From Viscum album (taxonomy: Eukaryota > Streptophyta > Magnoliopsida > Santalales > Viscaceae), in assembly GCA_963277665.1 (NCBI GenBank), contig OY728122.1, positions 2,126,744,024-2,126,808,023 of the forward strand: DNA of 64,000 nt, in the 5' to 3' direction. Under the pieces are notes generated by a model. That model was not told the origin of the DNA and did not search any database. It saw only the letters and a list, made by a program, of their open reading frames with translations. The first letter of the stretch is position 1, and every line of letters starts with the position of its first letter. A program made the position numbers and the translations under genes. Shown here one piece after another: positions 15,001 through 28,016 of this stretch.

Positions 15001-17130
15001 ATTAATTGGGGATATATATAATATAATATACATACACCTTTTTTAAATATTTCATACTTCATAAACTATCATGTCATTAAGGGACTTCATTAACTCAAAT
15101 CTCATACATTGATTTATAATGTTTATTTGGATTATCGATCATCAATATTAAAGTTAGTAATTAATTTACAATTTTATAGGATTTTATAGTTTCTATTTAT
15201 TTTAATTATTGTCTCTTTTCATTAAAATATTCCTACAAAATAAATATCCCATATTAAAGTATAAATATTTCATGAAAGAACCTCTATTTTTATGTGTCTC
15301 TTTGCTTCATGTCCATAATTTAATTCAGGTCAATTTTCAAAAATATATTTTAGAAAGATAATAAATATTAATTTATATAATTAAAATAATTCTATTAAAC
15401 CATTTTCAAATGTAATATATTATATAATTTTGATGATATGGTTCTAAAAATATTGGAATTTCATAACATTTTCTATACATTTAAAATAAAGTATTTTATA
15501 TTGCAATATTGATTTCTTGTATAATATTAATGTTTTTTTAAGGAATCATTTTATGATGTTTTATTAAAATTTAAAAGTTAAATAAATTTTGTTCTCCAAT
15601 TTTTTTAATATTTTTTAAATTGACCCATAAATTCATCATTCTTTGATTTTTTTTTAAACATATGTCTTTTAATGTCTTATATAATAATACATGATTCCAC
15701 CGTATTAGTTGGTTTGTTAGAATATATATATATATTCATTGTTTCCAAAATAATGTAATTTTTTACCTAGATTTATTAAATAACTATTTAAATATTATTA
15801 CAAAATATAAAGGATAATTTTTGTTTACAATGTGATTTTTTCAAAACCCATTAAAATAACTTTTCATCCAAGTCATTTCCCTTTTAAATATCTTATGTTT
15901 CAAATACGTTTCTTGTAAAATGTGACCATCCATATTAATTCATTAGATGGAATATGTAATATCAGCCACACTTGGACAGATTATTTATCACATACTTTGT
16001 CTTTCCAAATTTTTTTTTCTATATAACTATAATTTTCATCAGATTAATTTACTCTATAAAATCAGAATTTTAATTACTTTAATTGAAGGCTTATCAACAT
16101 GATTCCATGAATCTATTTATTGGGGGAAATTTTTTTCTTAACGGTATACCTAAAATATATATTGTTTAATGTTTAATATTAATAATTTTTTGAAAGAATC
16201 ATATTTTTTTGAGAATATTAATTAATTTCATTAGAATACCAAATATAATCAATGGGTTTATCATGGAATGATAATTTATGAGATTAGGAATGATTTACTA
16301 AGGTGAATCCATTTGAAAATGAAATGAGACAAAATTTCATTCCAGGTGTTCTTTATGTTAATATTTTTTGGGAAAACATTGCACATTTTAATATTTATGT
16401 GTCAGTTTTTTCCGATATATCACTCTATTTCATTAATTAATGATTAATATCTCTTGTGTTAATAATAAAATGAGTGGAAATTATCAATAAAAAATAGGAA
16501 TTTAGGTCTTAATTTATGGTCCAATATCAGAAATAGGTGGGTCAATCCAATCTCACAATTGATAAGTGATGAGAAAAGAATGATCAACATAAAGAAACAT
16601 GTAGGGATAGATTTTCCATGATATAAGGAACTATATTCTAATGTTAGTGCCACAATTATCATGAATTCCATCTTTATATGCTATGAATATAAATCATGAT
16701 GTTTTATTATCTTATGAAATGATTCATAATCTATTCTATGTTAGATATATTTTTAATTTATACCTTGATTATACCCATATGATTGTCATATGATTGTATA
16801 TTTTTTTTTACAATGGAAACTATGGTTTAACCTTATTGGGCCCATAATCACAACCATATATTGTGTTTGTTTTCCCCTAATAATATAGTAATAAAATATA
16901 TAATATTTTTGTAGAGGTGTATTTTATGTTAATTGTTTCTTGAATATATTGATTAGTTTTTATGGATTAGTTAATAATTTATACAGGGAAAAATCTCCAT
17001 TATTTAATGAAGACAAAAAAAAAAATAGATATAATTTTCTAATTTGTTTTAAACTAAAACCAATAAAGTTAATGGGATTTTATACTTACATATTTTATTC
17101 TTTAAGTTGTGTAATTAGATGGTCACATAC
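12020..17130. repeat. Long direct repeat D, left copy
   Basis: This stretch is collinear with 18,650-19,043 plus 48,021-52,740. Four anchors are cccaaa at 12,025/18,660, attttggatc at 12,138/18,770, tacaaataac at 12,668/48,292 and atgaatacca at 14,477/50,101. A fifth is ttagatggtcacat at 17,115 against ttagatgatcacat at 52,719. After subtracting the 28,977 bp added by element C and its target duplication, the offsets are 6,635, 6,632, 6,647, 6,647 and 6,627. Between anchors the match is patchy, so the copies are very old. No coding domain was seen. It could be a very long LTR of a non-autonomous element with a short interior, or an old tandem duplication of about 6.64 kb. Confidence 0.7.
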
Positions 17131-18649
17131 GTGGTGAAGTATAGTTTTCCTTCGAGTTGGTTTTATATTACATTATGGATTATAATGATATCAATTAAGA
17201 ATAAATTGGGTGTTAGAAATATAATCCAATGATGATTTGTTATGGTAGATTATAATTTCAATGGTATAGAAATCCCATTTTTTCAGGTGTGGAAATATTC
17301 TGAGGAATAGTGTAAGATTATTTTTTAATAAACCTGCTGATATGTCCATTGGATTATTCTATTTATAGGAGAACCTCGTGAATTTTTTATAATTTTGATA
17401 TTACGTTGTTTTCTTGGAAATAAAATTCCAATATAGCTACTACAACATGATTTTACTTTCAAAATATATTCACCTTGAGATAATAAATATGAAAATGGTA
17501 TATTGGGTATTAACTAAATTTTAACCTAGTTTAGAATATAAATTCCAATATGAATTGATGTGTTGAAACTCTAAAGGGATATTCTTTGGTGAACCACAAT
17601 GTCTTTTTGATCCATTTTGGTGGATTTATATCCAAATTATCAGGAGGTATTTGTGTAAGAAGTACACAAGAACTCATCATAGTAGAATATATATATATAA
17701 CTACACATTCACATGGAAGAAATAAGGGATTTATTTTCCACCAAATATTTTGATTTTTTTTTCAAATTAATGTCATAATGGACTTTGATTTTATTTGTAA
17801 CCATTTTTTAAAGAATATCATAAAAAATAATTTTAGAAGGATGTGTTTCTAGAATCCATAATTTCATATAACCACATAAAATATCATAAATAAATGGTTG
17901 ATAATTTCACTATATTGACATTATGATTGAAATGGAATGTTTCCCAGTGAAACCATTGGTTGTGAGGTTGATATCATAACAAAAATTCAATAATTATACT
18001 CTTAGGTATTCTCATAATTGAGTGATATTTATCAATTGAATTCAGGTATTTTCTAATACAATTTAGCATTATGGGATTCCTCTATATATTCTTCCTCATA
18101 AATTTTCCATTAATTTTTGTAAACATATATTAAAATGTATCAATAATCTTGAAGATTTATTTTATGAAAATATTGTATTTTTATATTAACAATTGAAGGA
18201 AACATGATTGAGTTATTTGTAACTGTTAGGATTAATAATTTCATGTTTTTTATTTAATTAAGGGTTAATTTATTTTGATATAAGTTATTTACATTTCATT
18301 GACATACTTATAATTTATTATTGATATAATGTAAATGTGATAGATGTCATTTTATGTATGGTTTTTATAATTCACAGGATAATGTTATATATTTATTATT
18401 ATTTTAATTTCTAAACTAGTGAATCATATATTTAACTATTATAAATAGATTATATTTTTTTAGAAATATATAATGCCATAGTGGTTTACAATCTTACAGA
18501 TTCATATGGGTTTTTATAGGTGCAATATTGATAATATATTACTATGGTATATACATTTGGGTGCACATATTTGTATGAATGATTAATGTTTTTTGAGGAA
18601 TTATATGTAATTTATTATAGCATAAGACAGCAAGTAAGATATCATATTT
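17131..18649. other. Spacer between the two D copies
   Basis: AT-rich, no coding domain recognised. Homology of the left copy may run on to about 17,380 (against 52,910) and that of the right copy may begin by about 18,380, so the true spacer could be under 1 kb. If D is a retrotransposon this is all that remains of its interior. No primer-binding site or polypurine tract was identified. Confidence 0.4.
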
Positions 18650-19043
18650 GGAGTTATATCCCAAATGATAATTTTTTCATGAATACTTACACCTTCTTTC
18701 TTTGAAGCGTAACAATTCCAAATTGTGAGGAAATAATATATTTAATGGAGTAAAATATAATGCACTGAGATTTTGGATCAATTAAATATATACTATCTAA
18801 TATATCATATGTCACAAAAAACACTAACCTAATGAAATACATGATTAAAATTAACAAGGATATTATTAAAACTACAGTAATTATTTAATCATTTTTAAAT
18901 AAATGGATTATAAGAATTTAGTATAATTTATTTACTATTAATATATTTTTTATAATAATTTGAAAATAATTCCATCTAAAACCCATTTAGAAGGGGATAA
19001 TTTATTTTATCATAAATAATAAAATTTACTAAAATAGGTAATA
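18650..19043. repeat. Repeat D, right copy, first part (cut by element C)
   Basis: Collinear with 12,020-12,410 of the left copy, including the shared attttggatc anchor. The copy is interrupted at 19,043 and resumes after element C and its 5-bp duplication at 48,021. Confidence 0.65.
19039..19043. repeat. Target-site duplication of element C (TAATA), left
   Basis: TAATA lies directly outside the left end of C and is repeated without mismatch at 48,016-48,020 outside its right end. Five bp is the usual duplication length for Ty3/gypsy integrases. Confidence 0.8.
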
Positions 19044-21352
19044 TATAAGGGCCCGACCTTAAACGTTACACAATTTGGTAAATTACTTTCAAATTCCATT
19101 TTTTCCATTAATAAAGATATTTTCGTTTTTGTATGCTATAAAATTAAGAAATAAATTATTAATATAAAACCATGAGAATAAAAAATGGATACTACTAAAA
19201 CAATATCACTTTTTGTTTAAATATAATTGTTTATAAAAAAACATAATATCGTTTCACGAAATATTGTCAAATCATTTTTCTTGGAATCTCATTTTCACTT
19301 TCCCATCCTTAAACCCTATGAATGATTTTAAAACTAGGGGTGGGAAAAAAAGATAAGTATGGGACATAAAAAGGAAGAGAGAATCCATCAGTCCATGAGT
19401 ACATATAAACATATGATGTCATATTCAAAAATAAATACTTCTCACCCAATAAGAATTATATAGTTTATTTTTTAAACCATGAGATTTCTTTAAAAAACAA
19501 AACATAAATAATAATATAAAAGTTATATGGGGAATTAATTACCTAATATTGTAACTGTCACAGCTACCATCTGATTTATAACTCTCATGGATACCTTATA
19601 TTGTAATACTCTTGGGAACCTTATGATGTAACTATTAGATTTCCACATAGAGTAACCATATGTACAACCTCCAATAGAAAAATACCAAATTAATTGTAGG
19701 GGTATATATGAAAAAACCTTCACCATAAACAATTCAATAGAACCATAAAATATTCATATGTTATGTAATGATTAAAAAATACATTCTTTTGGAATTTTGT
19801 AAAAAAAGAAATTTGAAAGTGGTCTTTTAAAGAAAATTCCTTTACAAATACTATATAATTGAAGTGAGAATTAATGAAACGAATGAAATATGTTTATAGA
19901 ATATATATAAACCAAATAACACATAATATAATAAAAATTTATAGTACATATAATCAATGAATTTGATGGTTACCCCAAATAATTGAAATTCAGTTAATAT
20001 TTTTATTACATCGGGTTCATCATACATAAAATGGTTTCAAAACTCATGTATAATTGTTAAAATATTGTTAATAATATATTAAATGTCCATAATAATGTTT
20101 ATAATTACTTATATGTTATCAATGTAACATCATTACATCCATTAAATTATAATATTTTTGTTATTATCATTGTTTAAGGTGCAATTATTTCATGTTTTCT
20201 ATGATTTGTGCATTATGAATTTTCTTGTCAAATGTAAGGAAAAGTCAAAAATTGGAAATAATTAGTGTAAACATGTTTCCAAAATTTCAAATGACACCAT
20301 ATATAATTTATTACCATATTATTAATATTCATTAGATATAACAATAATGAAAATGATTTAATATATTTTAGAAGTTTTTATAATTATCACGAACATTTAT
20401 CATTTTCTTCAATGATAAATATATATTTTGGTACCAAAATGTTAAAAAATTATTATATGTATTATACAGTGTGAGTGAAAAATAATAATTTTCTTGTGAC
20501 CTTCCTTGAAGGTGGTATTTTAAAATTAATGTGTATCATCCATGATTGAAGAAAATCGATACATCACATATGATGTTTTTAATTTTCAACTAAAAGGGAG
20601 AATAGAAGAAGTCTGATTTTGAATTTTTCCAAAAATAAGATAAAATTATACTATATAACATATAATAGAGTTTTCATTCAACTAGTATAAGGGGTCAATG
20701 ATATAACAAGAAAATAAATCAAATCAAAAAGAAAATAACAGAAAATGAATGTGGATTTTACCTCTTGAATTATTTTCCTTGAGAACGTCCAAAAGGCCCA
20801 TTTTTGTGGCCTTTTGGTAGCACCGATAGGTCTTGCACATAAATAGGTGTCTTGGAAATGGAATTGAGTATAAATTAAACAAGGTACACAAATATGTGGT
20901 GTGAGGAGATGTGGTGGTGAGGGGTTATACTTATAGTGAAGGAGAGGGGTGTTTCTCATTATTATATTCATTAGTTTATTATTTTGGCTCAATACTACGT
21001 ATAGTTTTAAAAATATCAATAAATATATTAAAATAATGAATTATAAATTTATATTATGGTTCTTACATCAAAAATGAGTAAAGGTAGAGTTTATCTTACT
21101 TATAATGTATATATACCATAAAATTACCATATTCTACTATGCGTAGAATTCAAATATTTATGAAAAATACAAAAAACAATTAACTATTTTTGTCATAGAG
21201 TATTCAAAAATGAAATAAATTTCATAAAAATAATTTTCAATATATATGATAAATTAAAATTTTAATTAAACTTATATTTTGTTAAAAAAATTCAAGTTTA
21301 AAAAATATAACATATTTTACGACACATTGAAAAATAAATTATGTATTTATAT
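19044..21352 (-). repeat. Element C 3' LTR, distal part
   Basis: Collinear with 45,344-47,660 of the 5' LTR; both contain CTTCTCACCCAATAAG and a GAATTTTGTAAAAA..AAATTTGAAAG segment. The outer end begins TATAAGGGCCCGACC, so the terminal TG appears to have become TA, a change expected from deamination of a methylated cytosine on the other strand. The minus-strand frame at 20,678-21,019 lies inside the LTR and is not taken as a gene. Confidence 0.88.
21348..21352. repeat. Probable target-site duplication of element B (TATAT), left
   Basis: TATAT precedes the TG of the 5' LTR of B. The facing five bases after the 3' LTR are TATTT (40,335-40,339), one mismatch. Aligning both flanks to the uninterrupted C LTR around 47,660-47,675 places the insertion here, but the exact duplication is uncertain. 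Confidence 0.5.
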
Positions 21353-23300
21353 TGTCACATCCACTAGCCACCACCTTGAATTTTAGGAAGAAAATTATGG
21401 TTATGGGTGGCTAGAACATTCTTCCTACTTTGGCCGCACAATTTACTACCCCAGGAAAACAAATAGTGCACAATATCTAGGTGTAAAAATTCTATTATTA
21501 AAAGTATTTCAATTCTTCAAATAAGTATAACGGGGCCCTTTATTCCACCATTCGATGATTTCATCCATGTAATGATTCTATGCTCCCTCAATATTCATTG
21601 GAATCCATTTTTGAAGGGTTTTTTGGTGGGGAAATGTTAAGATTTTTCTAGTTAGTGAATTCATTCCGTTTTCCTACCTTACCCTTATGGTTTTCCCCAT
21701 CCATACTAAGGTTATAAATTGTATTCAGCTATAATCTCATTCCTATTGTTTAATATTGAGTTTAATTGTTCAGTCATCTTTGGTTAGGGTTTGTTTTCAC
21801 TCCCATGTGGTTCGGTTGAAGATTCACACAACAATTTAGTGGTTTTACTATTAATTTTAGGTGGTTCCATTTGTGAAAATAATTTGATGAATTTATCGTC
21901 CTTGATTGACCTATATATAATGTTCCTCAACCATGTTGTGGGGTTCTAAAACCCTTTTTGGTAGCACTGATTTAGTGTTTACATTTAACATAGCTTTTTT
22001 GAATGATAATGAGGGCATTCCATGTGAAATCCAAGTTGTATAATTTGATTTCATTTTATTATTAATGAATTTGGATTATTAAATGATTCTAGGGATTAAA
22101 TTTCTATTTTAATATTGTATTGATTTTCATTTTTCCTTAAAATAGCTGTTTTGAATGGTTTATATATGAAAATCCTTGTTATACATCTTTTTAAATTTCT
22201 TAATGAAATGATTAAATGGTTTGTTGGAATACATAATGGGTGAAATTGTTTGGGTGTTGTATAGTATGTGCATGATTTATAAATGGGTTTTCATGTTAAA
22301 ATGGTATTTTATAACATGAAATAATTGTTTGATAAGGAGGGATGACTAGGTATCTAGGTGGTAAGATTAAGAATAGTATGCTAGGGATCCAACAATGTCC
22401 TCGTCCTTATTTCATTTACAAATAATGATGATGACAATACTAACTAAACTACGATGATGTTTGTGGACTACAAGGCAACTAGGGTCTCCCCTCTTAATGG
22501 CTCATTCATGAAATTGTTAATGGTTATGGTTACTTTTACAATGATATATGATGTACCTAGGGCCCCACAGCTAGCTAGTTCATAGTGGTGCTCCCATGAC
22601 TATTTCTCATTGATTTTATTGTACTTACAATAGGCATACAGTGGGTACAGATGGTAATTTCATCAAAATTTTTGTTTTTAACAAAATATTTCATTCCTTA
22701 ATGTTTCCCGCTTTAATACTATTTGAATTTATAGTTCAATCTCTTATACATTGAAACCATGATTTCTTATTTATGAAAACATGCATGTTTTTGGGATTCA
22801 AATTTTTATCACATGAAATATTTTTGGGTGGCATAATATTGGGATTAGGATCACACCCTTCTTACAACTTTGTGTGTAGGTATACATAGTAATGATTGGC
22901 ATAGGTAAGGGAATGTTCCATGGAGACAGTGCGTCAGGGTGTTAGCTTTTTTCCATGGTGTGATGTTTTGTAGATGTCTTTTGGGAAATGTCCCCTCACT
23001 ATGTGGTGTTTTTTGAGTAGGACATCCTGATACGATTTCATTGTTTCCCTCTTAGTATTTTTTTTAAAACAATTTAATTCAATTATGATTTTAAGACTTG
23101 TTTGTTGCAATTTTTCATATTCAGTTTATTTATTATTATTGGGTTTTCATGCATCTATACTAAGTTAAATCATTCTTAGACATTTATTAATGATACTCGA
23201 TAACATTTTCCAGGACATGGGGATATGGAACACCCTTCAGGCCATGTCGTAGACTGAATTAGGTGCTCGTTTGGTTGATTAATAGATCCGATATGTGCCA
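21353..23300 (+). repeat. Element B 5' LTR
   Basis: Begins TGTCACATCC, a common start for plant Ty3/gypsy LTRs. It is collinear with 38,400-40,334: both copies contain ATGTTCCTCAACCATGTTGTG, ATATGATGTACCTAGGG and ATTTTATTGTACTTAC in the same order. Its end is set just before the primer-binding site; compared with the 3' copy the last bases seem to have lost about ten nucleotides. Confidence 0.82.
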
Positions 23301-23303
23301 AAA

Positions 23304-23323
23304 TGGTACTATATCATGGTTAA
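23304..23323 (+). other. Element B primer-binding site (tRNA-iMet type)
   Basis: The 20 bases from 23,304 (TGGTACTATATCATGGTTAA) agree at about 14 of 20 positions with the string complementary to the 3' end of plant initiator tRNA-Met. The site lies three bases after the 5' LTR, as expected. Confidence 0.65.
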
Positions 23324-23651
23324 TCACTTTGGGTCATATTATTTGGGATGAGTTTTCTTATACTGCAGCTAGGACTGTCGTGGCTCAGAGTTATGGATGT
23401 GAGTAAGGTACCTTGCCTACCCCACTCTTGAAAGACCTTGAGTCACCATAAGATGTTGGGATTCTTTTTTAACTTCTCTTCAAGGTGGTATGTGCATGCT
23501 GCAGATTTCATGTGGAAATTTTTTGGGGGAGAAGCAGTTGTTTATATCATTATTTTGATAGGTTTGATTTATTTATATTCGATGTTATTGTAGAAAGCTT
23601 TTGGAATTTTTGTACTAATAATTCTATCCTGACTGTTGATTTTGGAACAAC

Positions 23652-24540
23652 ATGTCTCTCCGAGAAGCTCCCAAGAACCCATGGGGGGAATCCGGGGAGA
23701 GTTCTCCCTCACCACCTGATCTGATGTTCATAGAAGTTATGGTTCGGGACATCCAGGCTCTAGGGAAATGATTGATTCCGTAACCTACTCTAATTAGATA
23801 AGGTTAAAATGGTCATAAAAAGGATAAATCCCAAGAGTGTTTAAAGAACAATCCTCTTACTTTCTGAAGTAGCGTGAATCCTCAGGAAGTATAGGAGTGG
23901 CGTAATAAGATCAAATGTATGTTTGAGTTCCATGAGACACCTAAGAATGATAGGATAAAATTTTCATCATTTTTTATTTAATGTCCCAGTCGTAGGTGGT
24001 GGGAATTAGTGCTTCATGCTGGGAATCATGACCTTATGGGACGGAAGGAATTCAAGGAAGTATTCTTTGACCAGTACTATAATGAAATATTGGATTCAAC
24101 TAGAACCTAATAGTATATGTTCCTTATTTAGGGAGTCCAGTCTATGATGGAGTATTCAAACTGCTTTTCTGTGCTAGTCTGACATTTCCCCAATAATGTC
24201 TCTGACGAACAGATAAAGGCTTAGATATTTGAAAATAGATTACGACCAGAGATCTATTTTCATTTCTTATAATTTCTGTTGGATACCTAAACATATGTGG
24301 TTGATCAATATTTTATGGTATAGATTGAATGAAAGGGTAGGTTTTGTTTCGCTTGGACAATATAATTGGTGGGAAGTGGTAGTTCATCCAAGAAGAAAAG
24401 GAATCGATTGGAGAAAAGGAAGAAGCAAGGTGGTTATTCAATCCTTCCTCTTAGGCAGTTTTCATCAGTTTCATATGATGTAAGGTCCATTATGTGCCAC
24501 CAGTGAGGACGGCTTGGGAACACCTGACCTAAATGTACAT
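23652..24540 (+). pseudogene. gag: Element B gag (capsid and nucleocapsid), broken
   Basis: Encodes the structural protein that would package element RNA in cytoplasmic particles. The start is placed at the ATG at 23,652, which opens a P/S-rich N-terminus (MSLREAPKNPWGES) and lies about 330 bp after the primer-binding site. The capsid core is clear: WWELVLHAGNHDLMGRKEF from 23,997, then a QSMMEYSNCF stretch near 24,133 and a LRPEI motif near 24,240, matching the order of the retrotransposon gag domain. A basic K/R-rich linker follows (about 24,385-24,430), then one zinc knuckle at 24,495-24,536. In-frame stops begin within 40 codons and at least one frameshift lies between the capsid and the basic linker, so no full-length product is possible. 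Confidence 0.85.
24495..24536 (+). other. Decayed CCHC zinc knuckle of element B gag
   Basis: Codons read C-H-Q-stop-G-R-L-G-N-T-stop-P-K-C. This is the C-x2-C-x4-H-x4-C layout with the second cysteine turned into TGA, the histidine into asparagine (AAC) and an arginine into TGA, the latter most simply CGA to TGA. Spacing is intact over all 14 codons. Confidence 0.8.
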
Positions 24541-26241
24541 ATACATTGAGGCCTAGCTATCAGGGTAGAGATATGGTGCACTTAAATTTCTTTTTTAAGG
24601 TTACACGTCCCCTTTGAAGTGTGGTAGGATCTGTGTATTCCAATAGAATTTCCATTTAGTCATGGAAATATAGGATGGTGAGATCACAGTTTGGTGACCG
24701 TGGGAATAGGGATGAATCATCTTATTGGAAGATTCATTTTAGGGTAGATCAATAGGCGAGTGACCATTCTCATGATGAGACTAGGAATCTTCATGATGTG
24801 GATCAGGCAACGGTGATATCAGATGTTGATCAGGCACCAGTTATTATCTCTACCCATTTTCAGAATCTTCTCAATTATCCAATCAATTAGTTTTCATTCA
24901 TGATTGTTTTGGTGAGACTTTTTAGTAAAGAAAAGAGCATGTTCTCAGTTTCCCTTTTTGCACGCTTTCCGTGTCAGGGTTTAACATGGAATGGGAATGT
25001 ATGGTCATGGAAATGAGGATTTTTTATGTAATCCTCCGTATGGACTAGCTAGTACAATTTCAAGTGAATATCAATTGATATAGGAGGTGGGTGGGTTTCA
25101 TGTAACCTGATGGGAGTCCTCAGGTTTTTCACGGGGAATGGGATCCTCGGTCATGTCATGTGGGACCTCCACTACGAGAATTAAGAATATTATCTTCTAG
25201 TTATTATCACTCATGCTAGAGGATTATGTTTGTTCTTCTAAAGGTGGATTTCCTCATGTATTGGATGAGTTTCCCTAGGCATTAATATATGATATTTTAA
25301 TATTTCCCATGGAACAGGATGTGGATTTCAATATTGATTTGTCCCTTAGAATAAAAATGATATCTATTCCCACATATCATGTAGCCCCCACTGACTTATG
25401 GTAATTGGAGTTATAGTTGTATGATTCAGAATCCTATGGATTCATTCTCCTGACCATCACTCCATGATCCGCTCATGTTATTATTGTGAATAAGGCCTAA
25501 GGGTCACTCCCATTTTGTGTTGACTACTAGAATTTGAATAAGTTGACCATGAGGAAAAAGTATACATGATCCCAAATAGATGAGTTTTGTTGATACATTG
25601 TAGGGGGAGAATAGGAATTCCAATATAGATTTTTGTTCCAAATACCAGCATGTATGGGTTATAGAAGAGGATATCCAGAAGACAACCTTCCGAAGATGGA
25701 ACAACCACTTTGAGTACATGTTCAAGACTTTCAGATTGAATAAATGATCTCATGGTCTTTATAGAACTCATAAATATGGTGTCCATCCAATATCTAGAAT
25801 CTTCCATTGTGGTATTCTTGGATAACATCCTGGTTTACATTGGATCTCATGAAGAGCATGAGTCACATTTTCAGATCGTGTTGGGAACTCTGCAGGATCA
25901 TCACCTTTATGAAATGTTGTCCAAATATTGTTTTTGGATTAGGGAAGTGAAGTTTCTGGGTCATTTCATCCTATAGTAGGGGGTTTCAATGGACCCCGAG
26001 AAGATCAATACTATTATTTCACGGGGGAAGCCAAAGAATGTGTTCCTGATTATGAGTTTCCTCAGCCTGTTAGGTTACTATAAGATTTTTTTTAGGATTT
26101 CTCTCAGATTTTCTTACCCATGACTACTCTCACCTTGAAAGGGATGATGTTTGAATGGGCACCAGAATGTCAGGCATCCTTTGTGGAGCTGGTGTAGTGG
26201 TTGACTACAACACCTTTGTTGATCTTTCATGAATCTGGAAT
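24541..26241 (+). pseudogene. pol: Element B pol, part 1: protease remnant, RT and start of RNase H
   Basis: RT would copy element RNA into DNA. The first 600 bp should hold the protease, but no DTG/DSG active site was recognised. From about 25,225 the pol frame is clear: FPHVLDEFP, then DFNIDL near 25,325, a broken DYxNLNKLT segment (the DYRQLN motif) near 25,520, and the RT core from 25,752. The polymerase motif F/Y-x-D-D is F-L-D-N at 25,818-25,826, so the second catalytic aspartate is asparagine. HLYEMLSKYCFW, REVKFLGHFI and MDPEKI follow in the order seen in plant Ty3/gypsy elements. RNase H has just begun (TTTPLLIFHESG) when element A interrupts it at 26,241. Several frameshifts and many stops. 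Confidence 0.85.
26237..26241. repeat. Target-site duplication of element A (GGAAT), left
   Basis: GGAAT precedes the left end of A and recurs without mismatch at 36,374-36,378 after its right end. The site lies in the RNase H coding region of B. Confidence 0.85.
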
Positions 26242-27489
26242 TTTACTGACACAAAAATCCTATAGAACATTGTATAATTATATGGGATTATTACGACTCT
26301 GTGAAAACTTACAACGCTTGATTCTGAGGGCTAGTGTTCCCATAATGGAATTTTGAAATTTTTTAAGGTACGTTCAGTAAACATACAGGCGACATATTCT
26401 AACTTTTGAATTGGTGCTCGGAATTGAAATATGAGGGCACTGTTGATCTCACAACACTGGGATTTGCTTAAGGGAAGCTTATCTTTGTTCAGAAAAAGTC
26501 ATACAAAAATGTTAATTTTAACCATACTAAAAAACACAACACGCTGTTTTTTTCTTGTAACTATTGAGTGAAGAGGAGGGACTGAAACTTTAAATGGTTC
26601 AATCAAGAGCATGATCGTTGGGTTGCCTAACCTCGACGTTAGAATGTTAAATAGCATTTTTAAATAATCCACATTAATTTTATGCAACATAGTTGGTTCC
26701 ATTGCCCATTTAAATGGGGATCGAGCTCAGGTTATTGAGACGACTATGAGGAACCTCTTGTGATGTTCTATGACATCTTCCATTGACGGAGGAGATAAGA
26801 TTGTAGGGATAATAATCTGGAATTGAAAAATGCTGGTGGCTTCACAAATGAGGAATCTTCTCCTGCCACAACTACAACATCACCCAATGGATCTCGAGGT
26901 AGGGGTTTTGTTATTAAATTCAGGTACAATAGTTTTTTGTCTCATTCATGAATGTCATGATGAATCACCTAAGTAATATAGATTATCAATACTGAATTAA
27001 TTAATACCATTTGATAAAATTCTAAGTCATAGGGTGCGTACCAAACGAAAAAAGGCACGGAACCTCCGCCATAGTGGTATTTGCCTTGTTCTTCGGTGAA
27101 AAACATCCAACATGATGGAAAATTTGAATACGTGATCCACACAGAGATGAAAACATCCTAGAGTGGCCCATAGGCGTGTTTGGAAGTGAAAATGGACCAC
27201 ATGAGCTCACCATGTGTCCTGTAGAAAGTCTACAGGTGCTAGCTAGCATCGACTAGATGTGGTTGCGACAAGCGGTGTTCTGTCGCGTGCTGCGGAGGTG
27301 ATCCATATCGACAGAAGAAGGTGGTTGACCCTTAGCCGACTATGTGGGAGGAGAGTGGCACACTATCTCTCACCTCAGGAGATGGTCGCAACTTTGAAGA
27401 TTCTGTAAAGGGGACTCGTGCCCTACGGGCCCTACTGTCAGGAAATGTAGTGCCATGTGGCATCGCCGGTTACACAGCATGAATCAATT

Positions 27490-27640
27490 TCTATTTGGGA
27501 AGGGGGTTGAACCCTTGCATGGAAGCCCGATTGGTGGACCGATCCAACCATCGTTCTGGGCCGCTCCCAGACCGTGCGGTCCAGGCCGGGTCTGACCGAC
27601 CAGGTCTGACCAGACCCAGACCCTCTTTGGCCCCAATATG
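27490..27640 (+). other. GC-richer patch in the element A LTR
   Basis: A block rich in GGTCTGACC, CCAGACC and GGGCCGC-like words stands out from the AT-rich surroundings. The 3' LTR has the matching block at about 34,980-35,110, made of GGTTGGGTTGGACTGGGTCGG-like words. Simple internal repetition of GGTC/GACC is visible in both. It may be part of the U3 regulatory region; the plus-strand frame at 27,495-27,707 is not regarded as a gene. Confidence 0.5.
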
Positions 27641-28016
27641 CTTCAATAACTGTATCTTACAAAGAATTCGTATGTTTGAAGAGACATATGCAGAGTTGGA
27701 ACCCTAAGGCTGAGAAGTTCCTTTTGAGATACTCCACATATGTTTCAGATAATGTTGGAGTTTGGTTAGGATGGATTGTACCTTAATTCAATCAGGCCAT
27801 CGACACTAAAATGCTTATAACACTCAGATCGATCATCTGATTGATGTGTCGTCTATTTCATTGGGATCCATATGAAATGAAAGATCATTGGGTTACATCT
27901 TCATGGGGATTTTCCAAGTTTAATTATGACAGATGGATTGAGGAAATGATCATCCCATAATCATGCTTACTTTATACAAGAATCTAGTGGTTTGCTATGA
28001 TGTGTAGAATAAATAG

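Noticed and set aside
20678..21019. 113-codon minus-strand open frame
   Set aside because: It lies wholly inside the 3' LTR of element C, matches no protein, and is not preserved in the other LTR copy.
23304..23323. tRNA fragment or tRNA gene at the primer-binding sites
   Set aside because: These strings are complementary to a tRNA 3' end and sit next to LTRs; no cloverleaf surrounds them.
25481..25828. 115-codon minus-strand open frame (and the overlapping 25,504-25,725)
   Set aside because: Antisense to the RT of element B, whose sense-strand motifs are clear. A shadow frame.
26251..26270. Reading TDTKIL as the RNase H active-site start of element B before element A
   Set aside because: LTR comparison and the GGAAT duplication place these bases inside the LTR of A; the true active-site block follows at 36,382.
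26266..26272. LTR of element A starting at the TG at 26,271
   Set aside because: Similarity to the 3' LTR extends further left, and AACAT has no partner on the right, whereas GGAAT with a start at 26,242 matches on both sides.
27495..27707. Plus-strand open frame of 70 codons
   Set aside because: Inside the element A LTR over the GC-richer block; the matching 3' LTR region does not keep the frame.
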